Counted from the first letter of the stretch, positions 28,379 to 38,256 are shown. The stretch is 64,000 nt of DNA from Rhizobium sp. EC-SD404 (GCF_902498825.1 NZ_LR701458.1:26205-90204), one strand, 5' to 3'. Notes: generated by a model from the sequence alone, not told the origin. A program made the numbers and translations.

Positions 28379-29396
28379 GACGAAGCTCCATCGTTGCCGC
28401 TTGCAGCAGGGCGCGCACCAATGTGGCGCGGCCGGTGCCGATCTTGAACGCGTTGTGGGATTGCGGGATGGCGCCGGCAAAGGCAGCGTCTGCTGCCGCT
28501 TGTGCGCTGGCTTCATCGAGGACGGCGCCTTGCAGGGCCACTTCGGCCTCACGTGCGCGCCATGGCACCGATGCAACGCCGCCGAGTGCGATGCGTGCCT
28601 GGGTGATGACATTGTCGTCCAGCTCGAGCGCAACCGCGGCGGAGGCAACGGCATATTCGTAGGACTGCCGATCTCGGACCTTGAGGTAGAGCGAGCGGTG
28701 GGTCCATCCGCCAGCGGGGATCACGAACTCGATGATGATCTCGCCTGGCTGCAGCGTGTTTTCCAGATGCGGTGTTTCGTCGGGCGGAAGGTGCAGTGCC
28801 GCAAAAGGTATCTGCCGCGTGCCTTCGGCCCCTGCCAGCACCACCCTCGCATCGAGTGCGATCAGCGCCTGCGCGAAATCACCGTGATAGGTGGCGATGC
28901 ACCGGCTGCTGGTGCCAAGTACCGCATGTTGCCGGTTGGCACCGTCGATCGCGGCACAGCCGCTGCCCGGGAGACGCTTGTTGCAGGCCGACCAGGTAGG
29001 GTCGCGGAAATAGGCGCAGCGGGTGCGCTGCAGCACGTTGCCGCCGAGCGTTGCCATATTGCGCAACTGCGCGCTTGCCGCGAGTGACAGACTTTGTGCG
29101 ATCACCGGGAAGGCATCGAGCACGTCCGGATGGTCTGCGACCTCGGCCATCCTGGCGAAGGCGCCCAGCCGCAGCACGGTGCCATCATAGGCAATATGCG
29201 AGAACTCGCGGCCCGACGCACGCAGGTCCACGATACGCTCGGGCTGCATCACTTCAAGCTTCATCAGGTCCAGAAGAGTGGTGCCGCCCGCGAGGAAAGC
29301 GGCGGCCTGAATGTCCTGGGTGGCGCCGCGCGCATCGCGTTCGCCGATGATCGCCTCGGCCAGGGTGTCCGGCTGGTGATAGTGGAACGGTCTCAT
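28371..29396 (-). CDS. paoB: Aldehyde oxidoreductase FAD-binding subunit with extra Fe-S cysteines (PaoB-like)
   Basis: A 341-residue medium subunit. FAD-binding signatures are AGGTTLLDLMKLEVM and LRNMATLGGNVLQRTRC. Four cysteines (127, 138, 147, 166) lie in the insert RCAYFRD to SSRCIATY; PaoB of E. coli uses an insert like this to bind a [4Fe-4S] cluster, which ordinary CoxM-type subunits lack. The gene overlaps both neighbours by a few bases, so the three subunits are made together. Confidence 0.87.
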   Translation of the reverse strand: MRPFHYHQPDTLAEAIIGERDARGATQDIQAAAFLAGGTTLLDLMKLEVMQPERIVDLRASGREFSHIAYDGTVLRLGAFARMAEVADHPDVLDAFPVIAQSLSLAASAQLRNMATLGGNVLQRTRCAYFRDPTWSACNKRLPGSGCAAIDGANRQHAVLGTSSRCIATYHGDFAQALIALDARVVLAGAEGTRQIPFAALHLPPDETPHLENTLQPGEIIIEFVIPAGGWTHRSLYLKVRDRQSYEYAVASAAVALELDDNVITQARIALGGVASVPWRAREAEVALQGAVLDEASAQAAADAAFAGAIPQSHNAFKIGTGRATLVRALLQAATMELRRG

Positions 29397-30019
29397 GTGT
29401 CACTCCCCATCTGCTGGCCGGCCTGGAGCACGGCGGCCACGATGTTTGGGTAGGCGGCACAGCGGCACAGATTGCCGCTCATGTATTCGCGGATTTCCTC
29501 GGGGCTGGTGGCATGACCTTCACGGACGCAGCTGACCGCGGACAGGATCTGCCCCGGCGTGCAATAGCCGCATTGGAAGGCGTCATGCTCGACGAAGGCT
29601 TCCTGCATGGGGTGAAGTGTGCCATCCGGCTCTGCTAATCCTTCGATCGTCGTGATCTCGCGCGATTGCGCGGCGACGGCGAGTGTCAGGCATGAGAGCT
29701 CGCGCCGTCCATCGACCAGCACGGTGCAGGCGCCGCACTGACCGTGATCGCAGCCCTTCTTGGCCCCGGTCAGCCCGATGTTCTCGCGCAGCGCATCGAG
29801 TAGGGTAGTACGCACGTCGACCTCTAGCCGGTGCAGGCTTCCATTGACTTGCAACCCGATCTCCAGCGGTCTTTGCACATTTGGGGGCGTGACCCCCACC
29901 GCGGCCTGCGTCGGTCCGGTCCAGCCGGTAACTGGCACGACCCCGGCAACCGCCGTTCCGATCAAGAACTTCCGTCGCGGCTTGGAGATGGGGCCGCCAT
30001 GATTTTCACTGTCATTCAT
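29393..30019 (-). CDS. paoA: Aldehyde oxidoreductase [2Fe-2S] subunit with Tat signal (PaoA-like)
   Basis: A 208-residue small subunit. A twin-arginine signal (PRRKFLIGTAVAG from about residue 14) indicates export of the folded complex to the periplasm. Two [2Fe-2S] sites are seen: GCDHGQCGACTVLVDG plus a downstream Cys, and CGYCTPGQ with CRC near the C terminus. It is the first gene of the operon, with the start of paoB overlapping its stop. Confidence 0.9.
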   Translation of the reverse strand: MNDSENHGGPISKPRRKFLIGTAVAGVVPVTGWTGPTQAAVGVTPPNVQRPLEIGLQVNGSLHRLEVDVRTTLLDALRENIGLTGAKKGCDHGQCGACTVLVDGRRELSCLTLAVAAQSREITTIEGLAEPDGTLHPMQEAFVEHDAFQCGYCTPGQILSAVSCVREGHATSPEEIREYMSGNLCRCAAYPNIVAAVLQAGQQMGSDT

Positions 30020-30727
30020 CTCAAGAAGACCTCCCGGAGGTTGCTGGTTGATCCCGAAGCCTCATTGGTCTGGGAGAAGGGGGGGCATGCCATCGTCTTC
30101 ACCGCCTGCCATGGGCGGCTGGCAGCACTTTGAGTGGCTGACTTCTGTATTTCAGACGGATCGGGCTGACGCATTCTGGGCTCCAGAAACCGATGGAACC
30201 GACGCCGCATATATCGGCAGTTCGGCCACCGCGAAGGTCAGAACTAACCCGGCCGAGATCGCCAAGAGATTTTGAAATGTGAAGTTATGTTTCGAGCTGT
30301 GCGACGTCGCAGATGCGCCCTCGCCCTGGTTATCGGTGGACCGGTCAGGTCTGCCTTGAGGCGCAATCTGGCGGGTCATCGCTTCGGTTGCCTGTCCAGG
30401 GCCGCAAGCAGCTTGCGTGCATGCGGAGATGACGCAGCGTCCTGGCAGCCTCTGGGTCCGGGCAGGCGGCGTGATGTCGCGTGCGTAGCAGGCGAAATGA
30501 TTGCCGCACCTGTGCTCCATCTCTCTTCGACCGTCCCGATCCGGCCCCTAAAACGTCTTGGGAAATCATTTCCCAAGTGCGAGTGCTGGACCGGACGTCG
30601 ATATTGGAGAAGGGGTCGCTGGCCGACTTTCTCAGTGCCTCATCCAACCGGACCCATCCGAAGATGGCCCCAAGGCTACCGGCATGCGGGCCTCTGCTGG
30701 CTCGGTGCCGACTAGCCTGACGGAGCG
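30020..30727. other. 708-bp intergenic region without a recognisable gene
   Basis: It lies between divergent paoA and the glucanase-like gene. Short open frames exist on both strands, but none resembles a known family. The one distinct element is the 21-base palindrome at 30557-30577. The rest shows no repeat or RNA-like structure that I can support. Confidence 0.5.
30557..30577. promoter_or_regulatory. Perfect 21-bp operator-like palindrome
   Basis: Arms CTTGGGAAAT and ATTTCCCAAG flank a single C. The symmetry and length suit a dimeric repressor. It lies 151 bases upstream of the glucanase-like gene and 538 bases upstream of paoA. Confidence 0.55.
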
Positions 30728-32050
30728 ATGAGCCTTACTGATTTTCCGATGACATTGAAATCTGACGCGCATCCAGGCCAGTTCTCAGAGGCTGATGAAG
30801 AACTTCTCGAACTGATCCAAAGGCAAACCTTCCGCTTCTTTTGGGAAGGAGCGCATCAGCCAAGCGGCCTAGCACGAGACCGCCAGAAAACGACCGGTGA
30901 CCCTGACAACGATCTTGTCGCCATCGGCGGTTCCGGTTTCGGCATCATGTCCATGATCGTTGCGGTCGAACGCAATTGGATTTCGCGCGAAGCCGCTACC
31001 GCCCGGCTTGACACGATGCTGTTCTGTCTGGAGCGGACACCACGCTATCGCGGCATGTTTCCGCATTTCATTAACGGGCGGACAGGCGAGACCATACCCT
31101 TCGGTCGAAAGGATGATGGCGGCGACGTCGTCGAGAGCACGCTTCTGTTCCAGGGGCTTCTCTGCGCTCGGCAATACTTCGATCGTGAAACCGATGCCGA
31201 AAGATCCCTGCGTGACCGCATCAACCGGCTTTGGCTGGAAGCTGAGTGGAACTGGTACAACCGGGGCCGCGGCAAGCATCTCTATTGGCACTGGAGCCCC
31301 AAATACGGCTGGGCGATGAACCGGAAGATCACTGGTTGGAACGAAGGATTGCTGGCCTTCGTACTTGCTGCCGGCTCTCCCGATCATTCGGTCGACGCCG
31401 AGGCTTATCATGAAGGCTTCGCGTCCGGCGCCGATTTCCAGAACGGACGAAGATACCACGGCATCGAATTACCCCTGGGCGTGGACCACGGCGGTCCGCT
31501 CTTCATCGCGCAGTATTCCTTCTGTGGGCTCGACCCCCGCGGGCTCATGGATCGCTATGCCGATTACTGGCAACAGAATGTTCGCCATACGCTGATCAAC
31601 CACGCTCACTGCGTCGCAAATCCGCACGGTCACGACGGGTATGGGCCGGACTGTTGGGGGCTGACGTCCAGCCACGGACCTAAGGGCTACGTGGCGCACG
31701 CGCCTGGCAAGGATTTTGGCGTGATCACACCGAGTGCCGCGCTGTCCAGCTTTCCTTATGCACCATACGCGGCGATGCGCGCATTGCGCGGTTTCATGAC
31801 AAAGCCGAAGAACCGGATTTGGGGCCGATTCGGCTTCATTGATGCCTTTTGCGAAAACCTAGATTGGTATGCGCGGACTTATTTGGCAATCAACCAGGGA
31901 CCAATCGTCATCATGATTGAAAACTTCAGGAGCGGTCTGCTCTGGAACCTCTTCATGAAGGCACCTGAAGTGCAAGCTGGCTTGCTGAAGTTGGGTTTCT
32001 CCAGCCCCCATCTGGTCGAAGGGCAATTTTGCACTGGTGCGCGGGTGTGA
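30728..32050 (+). CDS. Glycoamylase-family protein, GH144-like beta-1,2-glucanase
   Basis: A 440-residue (alpha/alpha)6-barrel protein. Motifs of the glycoamylase/GH144 family are clear: QRQTFRFFWEGAHQPSGLARDR, IGGSGFGIMSMIVAVERNWI, GDVVESTLLFQGLL, GWNEGLLAFVLAAGSP and NQGPIVIMIENFRSGLLW. GH144 enzymes cut linear beta-1,2-glucans, the polymer related to the cyclic glucans of rhizobia. No signal peptide is visible, so it would act in the cytoplasm. The exact substrate is an inference from family membership. Confidence 0.8.
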   Translation: MSLTDFPMTLKSDAHPGQFSEADEELLELIQRQTFRFFWEGAHQPSGLARDRQKTTGDPDNDLVAIGGSGFGIMSMIVAVERNWISREAATARLDTMLFCLERTPRYRGMFPHFINGRTGETIPFGRKDDGGDVVESTLLFQGLLCARQYFDRETDAERSLRDRINRLWLEAEWNWYNRGRGKHLYWHWSPKYGWAMNRKITGWNEGLLAFVLAAGSPDHSVDAEAYHEGFASGADFQNGRRYHGIELPLGVDHGGPLFIAQYSFCGLDPRGLMDRYADYWQQNVRHTLINHAHCVANPHGHDGYGPDCWGLTSSHGPKGYVAHAPGKDFGVITPSAALSSFPYAPYAAMRALRGFMTKPKNRIWGRFGFIDAFCENLDWYARTYLAINQGPIVIMIENFRSGLLWNLFMKAPEVQAGLLKLGFSSPHLVEGQFCTGARV

Positions 32051-32136
32051 TGCGGAACGGTGTCAACGCTCTTGAATGAACCGACGGTGGCGCCCTGCAT
32101 TTTTGTTTTGTGCGAGGTCGGGCCGACGGCGGGCAT

Positions 32137-33078
32137 CTAGTCGTGGTCGCTCAATTTGCGCGCAAGCCGCCGGATTCTCATTGCTCTGTTAAGTTCACCT
32201 CCGAAGATCAGGACCAGGGCGGCGAGATACATGAAGTAAAGTGCCGCCACGATTCCTGCCAGACCAGCGTAGTAGCTCCCATAAGTCGCAAAGCTAGACA
32301 AATAGAATGAGAACGCAGCGGTGAGGATTATCCAGCTGGTGACGGTGAACGCGACCCCCGGCCAAATGTTTGAAAACCGAGTTCGGCGAGCCGGCAATAT
32401 CAGGTGTGCGACGAACAGTGCCGCAGTGAGGATGACCGCGGAAGCGGGATACCGGATGAGATTGACGGTGACAGAATTTGGATCAAAGCTCGGCATGAGT
32501 GCGTGCAGCATAGAGCCCGCTCGTGGTGCCAGAACGAGCAGATAGCCGACAAGCACGAGAACCATGCTCGCCAAAATTACCATTGCGACCTGCACAGAGT
32601 AGAGCACTGCGGTGGAGCGTGTTTCTCTGATCCCGTACGCCCGATTAAGTCCGACACGAACCCCGTCAACGCCGCCGACAGCGAACCAGATGGTGAGCAG
32701 AATGCCGAGGCTGAGTATTCCTCCGCGTGGGGTCGTCATCACCTCGTCAACCTCTTGAACGATGGGCCCGACCAGCGCGGGCGGCACGATGGCGACGAGA
32801 AAGTCGATGAGCGCTTCTGCCATCACGCGGTCACCGATGAATGCGGTTAGCGAACTGGTGAAGATCAAGAAGGGAAAAATTGCAAGCACCGCGCGAAAAG
32901 CGACGTTTCCGGCCAGCCCGAATGCATCGTCGCTCCAAAGCCTCAAGGTCGCTTCACGCAAAACTGCCAACGGCACACGCCAGCCGGTGCCGTTGATCAA
33001 GTGTTCGGGGTTCTTGCTCGCAACCCCGTAGGTAAGGATTGCATCGCGTCCCGCCAAATGGTCCTGCTTTTTCTTCAC
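32137..33078 (-). CDS. YihY/BrkB family inner-membrane protein
   Basis: A 313-residue membrane protein with about six hydrophobic segments. The family start of the first helix is seen in LAGNVAFRAVLAIFPFLIF, followed by the conserved GGVDGVRVGLNRAYGIRETR region and, near the end, YAGLAGIVAALYFMYLAALVLIFGGELN. The molecular function of YihY/BrkB proteins is not settled; they are not the ribonuclease once proposed. It is convergent with the glucanase-like gene. Confidence 0.88.
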   Translation of the reverse strand: MKKKQDHLAGRDAILTYGVASKNPEHLINGTGWRVPLAVLREATLRLWSDDAFGLAGNVAFRAVLAIFPFLIFTSSLTAFIGDRVMAEALIDFLVAIVPPALVGPIVQEVDEVMTTPRGGILSLGILLTIWFAVGGVDGVRVGLNRAYGIRETRSTAVLYSVQVAMVILASMVLVLVGYLLVLAPRAGSMLHALMPSFDPNSVTVNLIRYPASAVILTAALFVAHLILPARRTRFSNIWPGVAFTVTSWIILTAAFSFYLSSFATYGSYYAGLAGIVAALYFMYLAALVLIFGGELNRAMRIRRLARKLSDHD

Positions 33079-33457
33079 TCGCTTACCAGTCCGCTAAATC
33101 ACCACCAAAGGATCAAATGCGCAGCAATGCGGTTGGCTCCTTCGGGGCACCGATAACCAGAGTATTCAATACGGCGTCTTGCCCAAGCAAACGCATACTC
33201 GATGACGATTGCCTGTCGCGATAGATAGTCCAGTTCGGTGTGAAGCTTCAGATGCTGAAACCATCGGCCGAACGCGAGGCCGGCATCCTTTGCCGTCAAT
33301 CGTGCCGCGGTTTGCTCCGTCGACACGGCACCTGTCGTCAACTCCGCCAAGGTTTCTTTGCAGCTGGTCGTAGGATAGCTTTGGTCCGCTGATCAGGGCC
33401 GTATGACGAGAACTCCAGGGTTGGCCATCCGCCGCGGCGAACGATAGCCGGGCCGCC
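33079..33457. other. Intergenic region, no recognised gene
   Basis: A minus-strand open frame of 83 codons (33099-33350) has no recognisable motif and a weak start. Nothing else stands out. The stretch may be debris linked to the adjacent broken lysR gene. Confidence 0.4.
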
Positions 33458-34086
33458 TCAGCCGCGCCGCATGATCCTGAACGATTCGACGAAACTGTCG
33501 AAGGCGGCCCGCACCCGCGGCACCCGCGCGAGATTTTCGTGCGCGACGATCCAGGTTTGCAGGATGTCGACCTCGAAGTCGGGCAGCAGCCGCACAAGTC
33601 GTGCGTCGCTTTCGTCCACCGGCACCCGCGCCACGGCGATGCCCAGGCCGGCGCGTGCGGCAGCAAGCTGCGCGGGGTGCCTGTCTGTGCGAAGGACTAG
33701 CTGTTCGCGCCTCAGCCCCATCTTTTCCGCCAACGCCAGGTCGCTGGGGTTGCGATCAGGCCCTAGAAACCCGTGACGCGCCAGATCGTCGACACCTGAC
33801 GGCAGGCCACATCGCTCCACATATGCCGGCGATGCAAACAGCGCGAGCGGGATCGCTGCGACTTTCCGGGCAACAGCGCGCCCTGCTTCGGCGCCACGGT
33901 ACGCACTGCCAGATCAACCTCTTGGTCCAGAAGGTCGGCCGGCAGGTTGCTGAGCGACAGTTCGACCCGGATGGCGGGGTGCTTTCCCAGCAGCCGCGCA
34001 AGCATGGCGGGCACCACCTCGATGGCCATGAACTCCGGCACGCTGATGCGGACCCACCCCGCGATCGCAGCCCCGCTGGCGGAGGC
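33458..34086 (-). pseudogene. lysR-type regulator remnant, lacking the HTH and frameshifted
   Basis: From about 34083 one frame encodes the start of an LTTR effector domain (GWVRISVPEFMAIEVVPAML to DQEVDLAVRTVAPKQGALLPGK). Near 33868 the match moves to the adjacent frame (VAAIPLALFASPAYVERCGLPSG) and continues to the natural end at 33458. Upstream of 34086 an in-frame stop appears and no helix-turn-helix can be found in any frame. The gene has therefore lost its DNA-binding half and also carries a frameshift. Confidence 0.8.
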
Positions 34087-34315
34087 TTGCCGCTTTCAGG
34101 ACGGCTGCAACGCCAGAAATAATCGAGCGTCAACAATTTCGAGACCGTGCCTGATAACAAAGGCCAGAGGCTGGAAAAATCTCGCTATGTCCTAAAGGCG
34201 ATCAATAGCAGCAATTTCGTTCGAGTCGCCAAAAGCTGACTGTCAGAAGCCAAGTTTGACAGCGTCGGCTAATCGCAGCAGTGTAAGTCTTTATCGATGA
34301 AACTCGAATTAAATC

Positions 34316-35182
34316 ATGTCCAACGCATTGCGCATTGCCAGGGGCCGGTTTGGGCGTGTGGCACTTCTTGATATGGACAGGCCCCTCGTGCGCCATGCCC
34401 ATCCGCACTGCCATGTGCTGTTGAAGGTCGAGGGAGCCGATACGCAGTTTTCCGTGCGGGATCGCACCGTCCCGTTGACCGATGAGACTGCCGTGCTGAT
34501 CAACGCCTGGGAGCCGCACGCCTACGACCATGATCTGGCGCAGCCGAAGACGGTGATCCTGGCGCTTTATATCGAGCCCCAATGGTTGCAACATTTCCGC
34601 AAGAACTGGGGCGCGAGCGACGCACCGGACTTTTTCGAGGCAGCAGCCGGCTCGATTACCCCCGATATCAGGCGGCTCGCCCGCGAACTGGCAGAGGCGA
34701 TGGTGCATGCGCCTGACGCTGCCGCACTGCACGAAGATTTGCTCGGCCGGCTGATGATCACCGTGATCGAGCGGTTCACGGCTTGGCGCAGCGTGCCCCA
34801 GTCGATCAGCGCACTGGCTGCCCGAGAACCCTCCGATTTCCGCATCCGCAAGGCCGTGGTCCTGATGACGGCAAACCCCGGCGTGATCACTGACATGGAC
34901 ACGTTGGCGACCGATGTCGGCATGTCACGGGCCCACTTCTTCCGGCAGTTCGAAAGCGTCATGCGCGTCAGCCCGCGGGTCTATCTCAACGTCCAGCGAT
35001 TGGAGCGCGCGGTCAGCGCAGTTTCCGACGGCGAAGAGACCTTCGCCGCCATCGGCGAGCGGCTGGGCTTTTCGGTTCCAGCGCATTTCTCGCGCTTCTT
35101 CCACGATCACGCCGGGTCGTCCCCAAGCGTGTTTCGCTCCGTCACACGTCTCGCCGGGTCGCAATTTGAGACTTCTCGGTAA
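34316..35182 (+). CDS. AraC family regulator, probable controller of the hmf-like cluster
   Basis: A 288-residue regulator. The N-terminal cupin has histidines in VRHAHPHCHVLLK and NAWEPHAYDHD. Two C-terminal helix-turn-helix units include TDMDTLATDVGMSRAHFFRQF and FAAIGERLGFSVPAHFSRFF. It is in the same direction as the Mo-hydroxylase gene 95 bases downstream, with a direct repeat between them. A furoate-type acid as inducer is inferred only from the neighbouring pathway genes. Confidence 0.85.
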   Translation: MSNALRIARGRFGRVALLDMDRPLVRHAHPHCHVLLKVEGADTQFSVRDRTVPLTDETAVLINAWEPHAYDHDLAQPKTVILALYIEPQWLQHFRKNWGASDAPDFFEAAAGSITPDIRRLARELAEAMVHAPDAAALHEDLLGRLMITVIERFTAWRSVPQSISALAAREPSDFRIRKAVVLMTANPGVITDMDTLATDVGMSRAHFFRQFESVMRVSPRVYLNVQRLERAVSAVSDGEETFAAIGERLGFSVPAHFSRFFHDHAGSSPSVFRSVTRLAGSQFETSR

Positions 35183-35213
35183 GTCATGAGACGTCCCGGT
35201 ATCGCCGGCTAGG

Positions 35214-35237
35214 CTCAACGGCTGTTTCCTCAACGGC
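35214..35237. promoter_or_regulatory. Direct repeat upstream of the Mo-hydroxylase operon
   Basis: CTCAACGGC occurs at 35214-35222 and again at 35229-35237, 15 bases apart and 41 bases before the large-subunit ATG. It is a candidate activator site for the preceding AraC-type protein. Confidence 0.4.
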
Positions 35238-35277
35238 ATGGTGCTGCTTCCAACGCATGCACCAGGGAGGAGACGCC

Positions 35278-38256
35278 ATGAACGAGCAAACGAGGCCGCA
35301 AAGCCTCGTCGGACAGTCCGTCGAACGTGTCGAGGATGCGAGCCTTCTCAAAGGCCGCGGGCGCTTTATCGACGATCTGCCGACGCGCCGCGACACGGCA
35401 TACGCCGCTTTCCTGCGCTCGCCGCACGCCCATGCCGAAATCCGCGCCATCGACATCGACAAGGCCAGGGCCCATTCAGGCGTCTACGCGGTTCTGACCG
35501 GTGAGGACGTCGCGAGCCTGACCAACAGCCTCGTCGTCGGCGTGAAGGCCGATGTGGAATGTTGGCCGATGGCGCGCGACCGCGTCCGTTATGTCGGCGA
35601 GCCCGTCGTGCTCGTGGTCGCGGAAAGCCGCTATATCGCCGAGGACGCGCTGGATCTCGTGGAGGTCACCTACGAAACGCTATCGCCGGTGATCGATCCG
35701 CGCGCGGCGCTTGCCGACGAAGCGCCCGTACTCCATCCGTCTCTCGGCACGAACCTGATCAATGAGCGTTCGTTTCGCTACGGCGATCCCGAGGCAGCCT
35801 TCGAGGCCGCCGCACATCGCATTTCGATCACCACGGCCTATCCGCGCAATTCCTGCACGCCCATCGAAACCTATGGCGTGATCGCCGAATACGACCCCGG
35901 CGAAGATGCCTATGACGTCATGGCGAACTTCCAGGGACCGTTTTCAATCCATGCGGTTCTCTCGCGTGCGCTGAAAGTGCCCGGCAACCGCATGCGTCTG
36001 CGCACCCCGCCGGATTCCGGCGGCTCTTTCGGCGTCAAGCAGGGCGTCTTTCCCTATGTGGTGCTCGTTGCCATCGCCGCACGCGTCGCCGATCGGCCCG
36101 TCAAATGGATCGAGGATCGCCTGGAGCACCTGACCGCGTCTGTCTCAGCGACCAACCGGGTGACGACACTTGAAGCGGCGGTGGAGCCGGACGGCCGGAT
36201 CACGGCGCTCTCCTGGGATCAGATCGAGGATTGCGGCGCGCATCTGCGGGCGCCGGAGCCGGCGACGCTCTACCGCATGCATGGCAACATGACCGGCGCC
36301 TACGCAATCGACAATGTCGCCATCCGCAACCGGGTCGTTCTGACAAACAAGACACCGACCGGCCTCAACAGGGGCTTCGGCGGCCCTCAGATCTATTTTC
36401 CGCTGGAGCGGCTCCTCCACAAGATCGCCGACGAACTGGGGCTCGACCGGCTTGATGTGATCCGCAAGAACCTCGTGCCTGGCGACGCCTTTCCCTATCG
36501 CACCGCGACCGGCGCGCTCCTGGACTCCGGCGATTACGCAGCTGCCCTCGACCGTGCCGTCAACGAAGGCGGTCTCGATGAACTGATCGCGAAGCGTAAG
36601 GCAGCCCGCGCCGAAGGCCGGCTGTACGGCATCGGCTTCACCGCGGCGGTGGAGCCGAGCGTCTCGAACATGGGCTACATCACCACCGTGCTGACGCCGG
36701 AAGCGCGCGCCAAGGCCGGACCGAAGAACGGGGCGCAGGCCGTGGCGACGGTCGGCATCGATCCGCTCGGCTCGGTCACCGTCAAGGTCGCCTCGGTGCC
36801 GCAAGGGCAGGGCCACCGCACGGTGCTCGCCCAAGTGGTCGCCGACCGGCTAGGCCTCCCGCTCGGCGCCGTCAGGGTTAACACTGAACTCGATACCAAT
36901 CGCGACGCCTGGTCGATCGCCTCGGGCAATTATGCCAGCCGTTTCGCACCAGCCGTTGCCGGAACCGCAAGGCTCGCGGCTGACCGGCTGCGCGGTAGAT
37001 TGGCCACCATCGCGGCCGCACAGCTGAACGTTGCCGCCGAGCAGGTCGAATTCGCCAACGGCAAGGTATTCGACCGTGGCAATCCCGACAACTCAGTCTC
37101 TTTCGCGCGTGTCGCGGCAGCGAGCCACTGGGCGCCGGGCACCGTGCCGGCAGGCACCGGCCAGACCATCCGGGAAACCGTCTTCTGGACGCCCGATGAG
37201 CTGGCGGCCCCAACAGCCGAAGACGGTATCAATTCGTCGCTCTGCCACGGCTTCATCTTCGATTTCTGTGGCGTGGAAATCGACCGCGATACGGGCGTGG
37301 CGCGCATCGACAAATACGTGACCATGCACGATTGCGGCACTATCCTGCATCCGGGCATGGTGGACGGCCAGGTCCGTGGGGGCTTTGCCCAGGCAGTGGG
37401 CGCCGCGCTCTACGAAGAATATGCCTACGGCGCCGACGGGTCTTTCCTGACTGGAACACTCGCTGACTATCTGATCCCGACCGTGATGGAGACACCGGAG
37501 CCGGTGATCCTTCACTTCGAGAGCCCTTCGCCCTTCACGCCGCTTGGCGCAAAAGGGGTCGGCGAGGGCAACTGCATGTCGACGCCGGCATGCATCGCCA
37601 ACGCCATCGCCGATGCGACAGGCGTCGAGGACCTGACGCTGCCGCTGTCGCCGAGCAAGATCTCGGCGCTCATCCATGCCGACGAGAAGCCATCCGCACG
37701 GCCCAGACGCGAGGTCAAGCCGCTGAAGGCGCGCGAGGGCGAACGCGCACTGTCCGGCGAAGGGTCGGCCGAGGTTTCCGCCACCCGCGAAGAGATCTGG
37801 GCGATGCTGCTCGATCCAAAGACGCTGGAAGCGATCATTCCCGGCGCCCACAAGGTCGAGAAGATTTCCGACACACATTTCCGCGCCGACGTCACCTTGG
37901 GGGTTGGCCCCGTCAAGGGACGCTACCGCGCCGACATCGAACTGTCCGACATGGTCGAGCCGGAAGCGGTGACGCTTTCCGGCGGCACGGAAGGCGCGCT
38001 CGGGTCCGGACGAGGGCAGGGCCGCATCACGCTGATCGCAACGGAAAACGGCACCCGTGTTTCCTACAGCTACGAAGCCGGCATTGGCGGCAAGGTCGCT
38101 TCCATTGGCGGACGCCTGCTCGACGGTGCGGCGCGGGTGGTCATCGGCCAGTTCTTCCAGTCGCTCGCCCGCTACGCGGGCCGCGACAAGGCCGCCGATA
38201 CACCGTCGATCGGCCTTTGGGCGCGGCTCCGATCTCTTCTGGGGAGGCGCGCATGA
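35278..38256 (+). CDS. hmfA: 2-furoyl-CoA dehydrogenase-like Mo-binding large subunit fused to a CoxG domain
   Basis: A 992-residue protein starting behind GGGAGGAG. Residues 1-800 are a xanthine-oxidase-family large subunit: substrate-side PRNSCTPIETYG, Mo loop GGSFGVKQG (about 248), LNRGFGGPQ (about 362) and catalytic Glu in GAKGVGEGN (about 762). The AYRCSFR-type loop of true CO dehydrogenase is absent. Residues about 820-970 form a CoxG/SRPBCC domain (ATREEIWAMLLDPKTLEAIIPG). The gene order large-medium-small-ligase-crotonase matches hmfABCDE of Cupriavidus, where this enzyme hydroxylates 2-furoyl-CoA. The assignment depends on that order; a different heteroaromatic acyl-CoA is possible. 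Confidence 0.7.
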   Translation: MNEQTRPQSLVGQSVERVEDASLLKGRGRFIDDLPTRRDTAYAAFLRSPHAHAEIRAIDIDKARAHSGVYAVLTGEDVASLTNSLVVGVKADVECWPMARDRVRYVGEPVVLVVAESRYIAEDALDLVEVTYETLSPVIDPRAALADEAPVLHPSLGTNLINERSFRYGDPEAAFEAAAHRISITTAYPRNSCTPIETYGVIAEYDPGEDAYDVMANFQGPFSIHAVLSRALKVPGNRMRLRTPPDSGGSFGVKQGVFPYVVLVAIAARVADRPVKWIEDRLEHLTASVSATNRVTTLEAAVEPDGRITALSWDQIEDCGAHLRAPEPATLYRMHGNMTGAYAIDNVAIRNRVVLTNKTPTGLNRGFGGPQIYFPLERLLHKIADELGLDRLDVIRKNLVPGDAFPYRTATGALLDSGDYAAALDRAVNEGGLDELIAKRKAARAEGRLYGIGFTAAVEPSVSNMGYITTVLTPEARAKAGPKNGAQAVATVGIDPLGSVTVKVASVPQGQGHRTVLAQVVADRLGLPLGAVRVNTELDTNRDAWSIASGNYASRFAPAVAGTARLAADRLRGRLATIAAAQLNVAAEQVEFANGKVFDRGNPDNSVSFARVAAASHWAPGTVPAGTGQTIRETVFWTPDELAAPTAEDGINSSLCHGFIFDFCGVEIDRDTGVARIDKYVTMHDCGTILHPGMVDGQVRGGFAQAVGAALYEEYAYGADGSFLTGTLADYLIPTVMETPEPVILHFESPSPFTPLGAKGVGEGNCMSTPACIANAIADATGVEDLTLPLSPSKISALIHADEKPSARPRREVKPLKAREGERALSGEGSAEVSATREEIWAMLLDPKTLEAIIPGAHKVEKISDTHFRADVTLGVGPVKGRYRADIELSDMVEPEAVTLSGGTEGALGSGRGQGRITLIATENGTRVSYSYEAGIGGKVASIGGRLLDGAARVVIGQFFQSLARYAGRDKAADTPSIGLWARLRSLLGRRA

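Noticed and set aside
30345-30647. 100-codon minus-strand frame upstream of paoA
   Set aside because: No family resemblance, and it contains the 21-bp palindrome, which suits regulatory DNA.
33099-33350. 83-codon minus-strand frame as a small gene
   Set aside because: No ribosome site, no recognisable motif and it lies beside a decayed gene.
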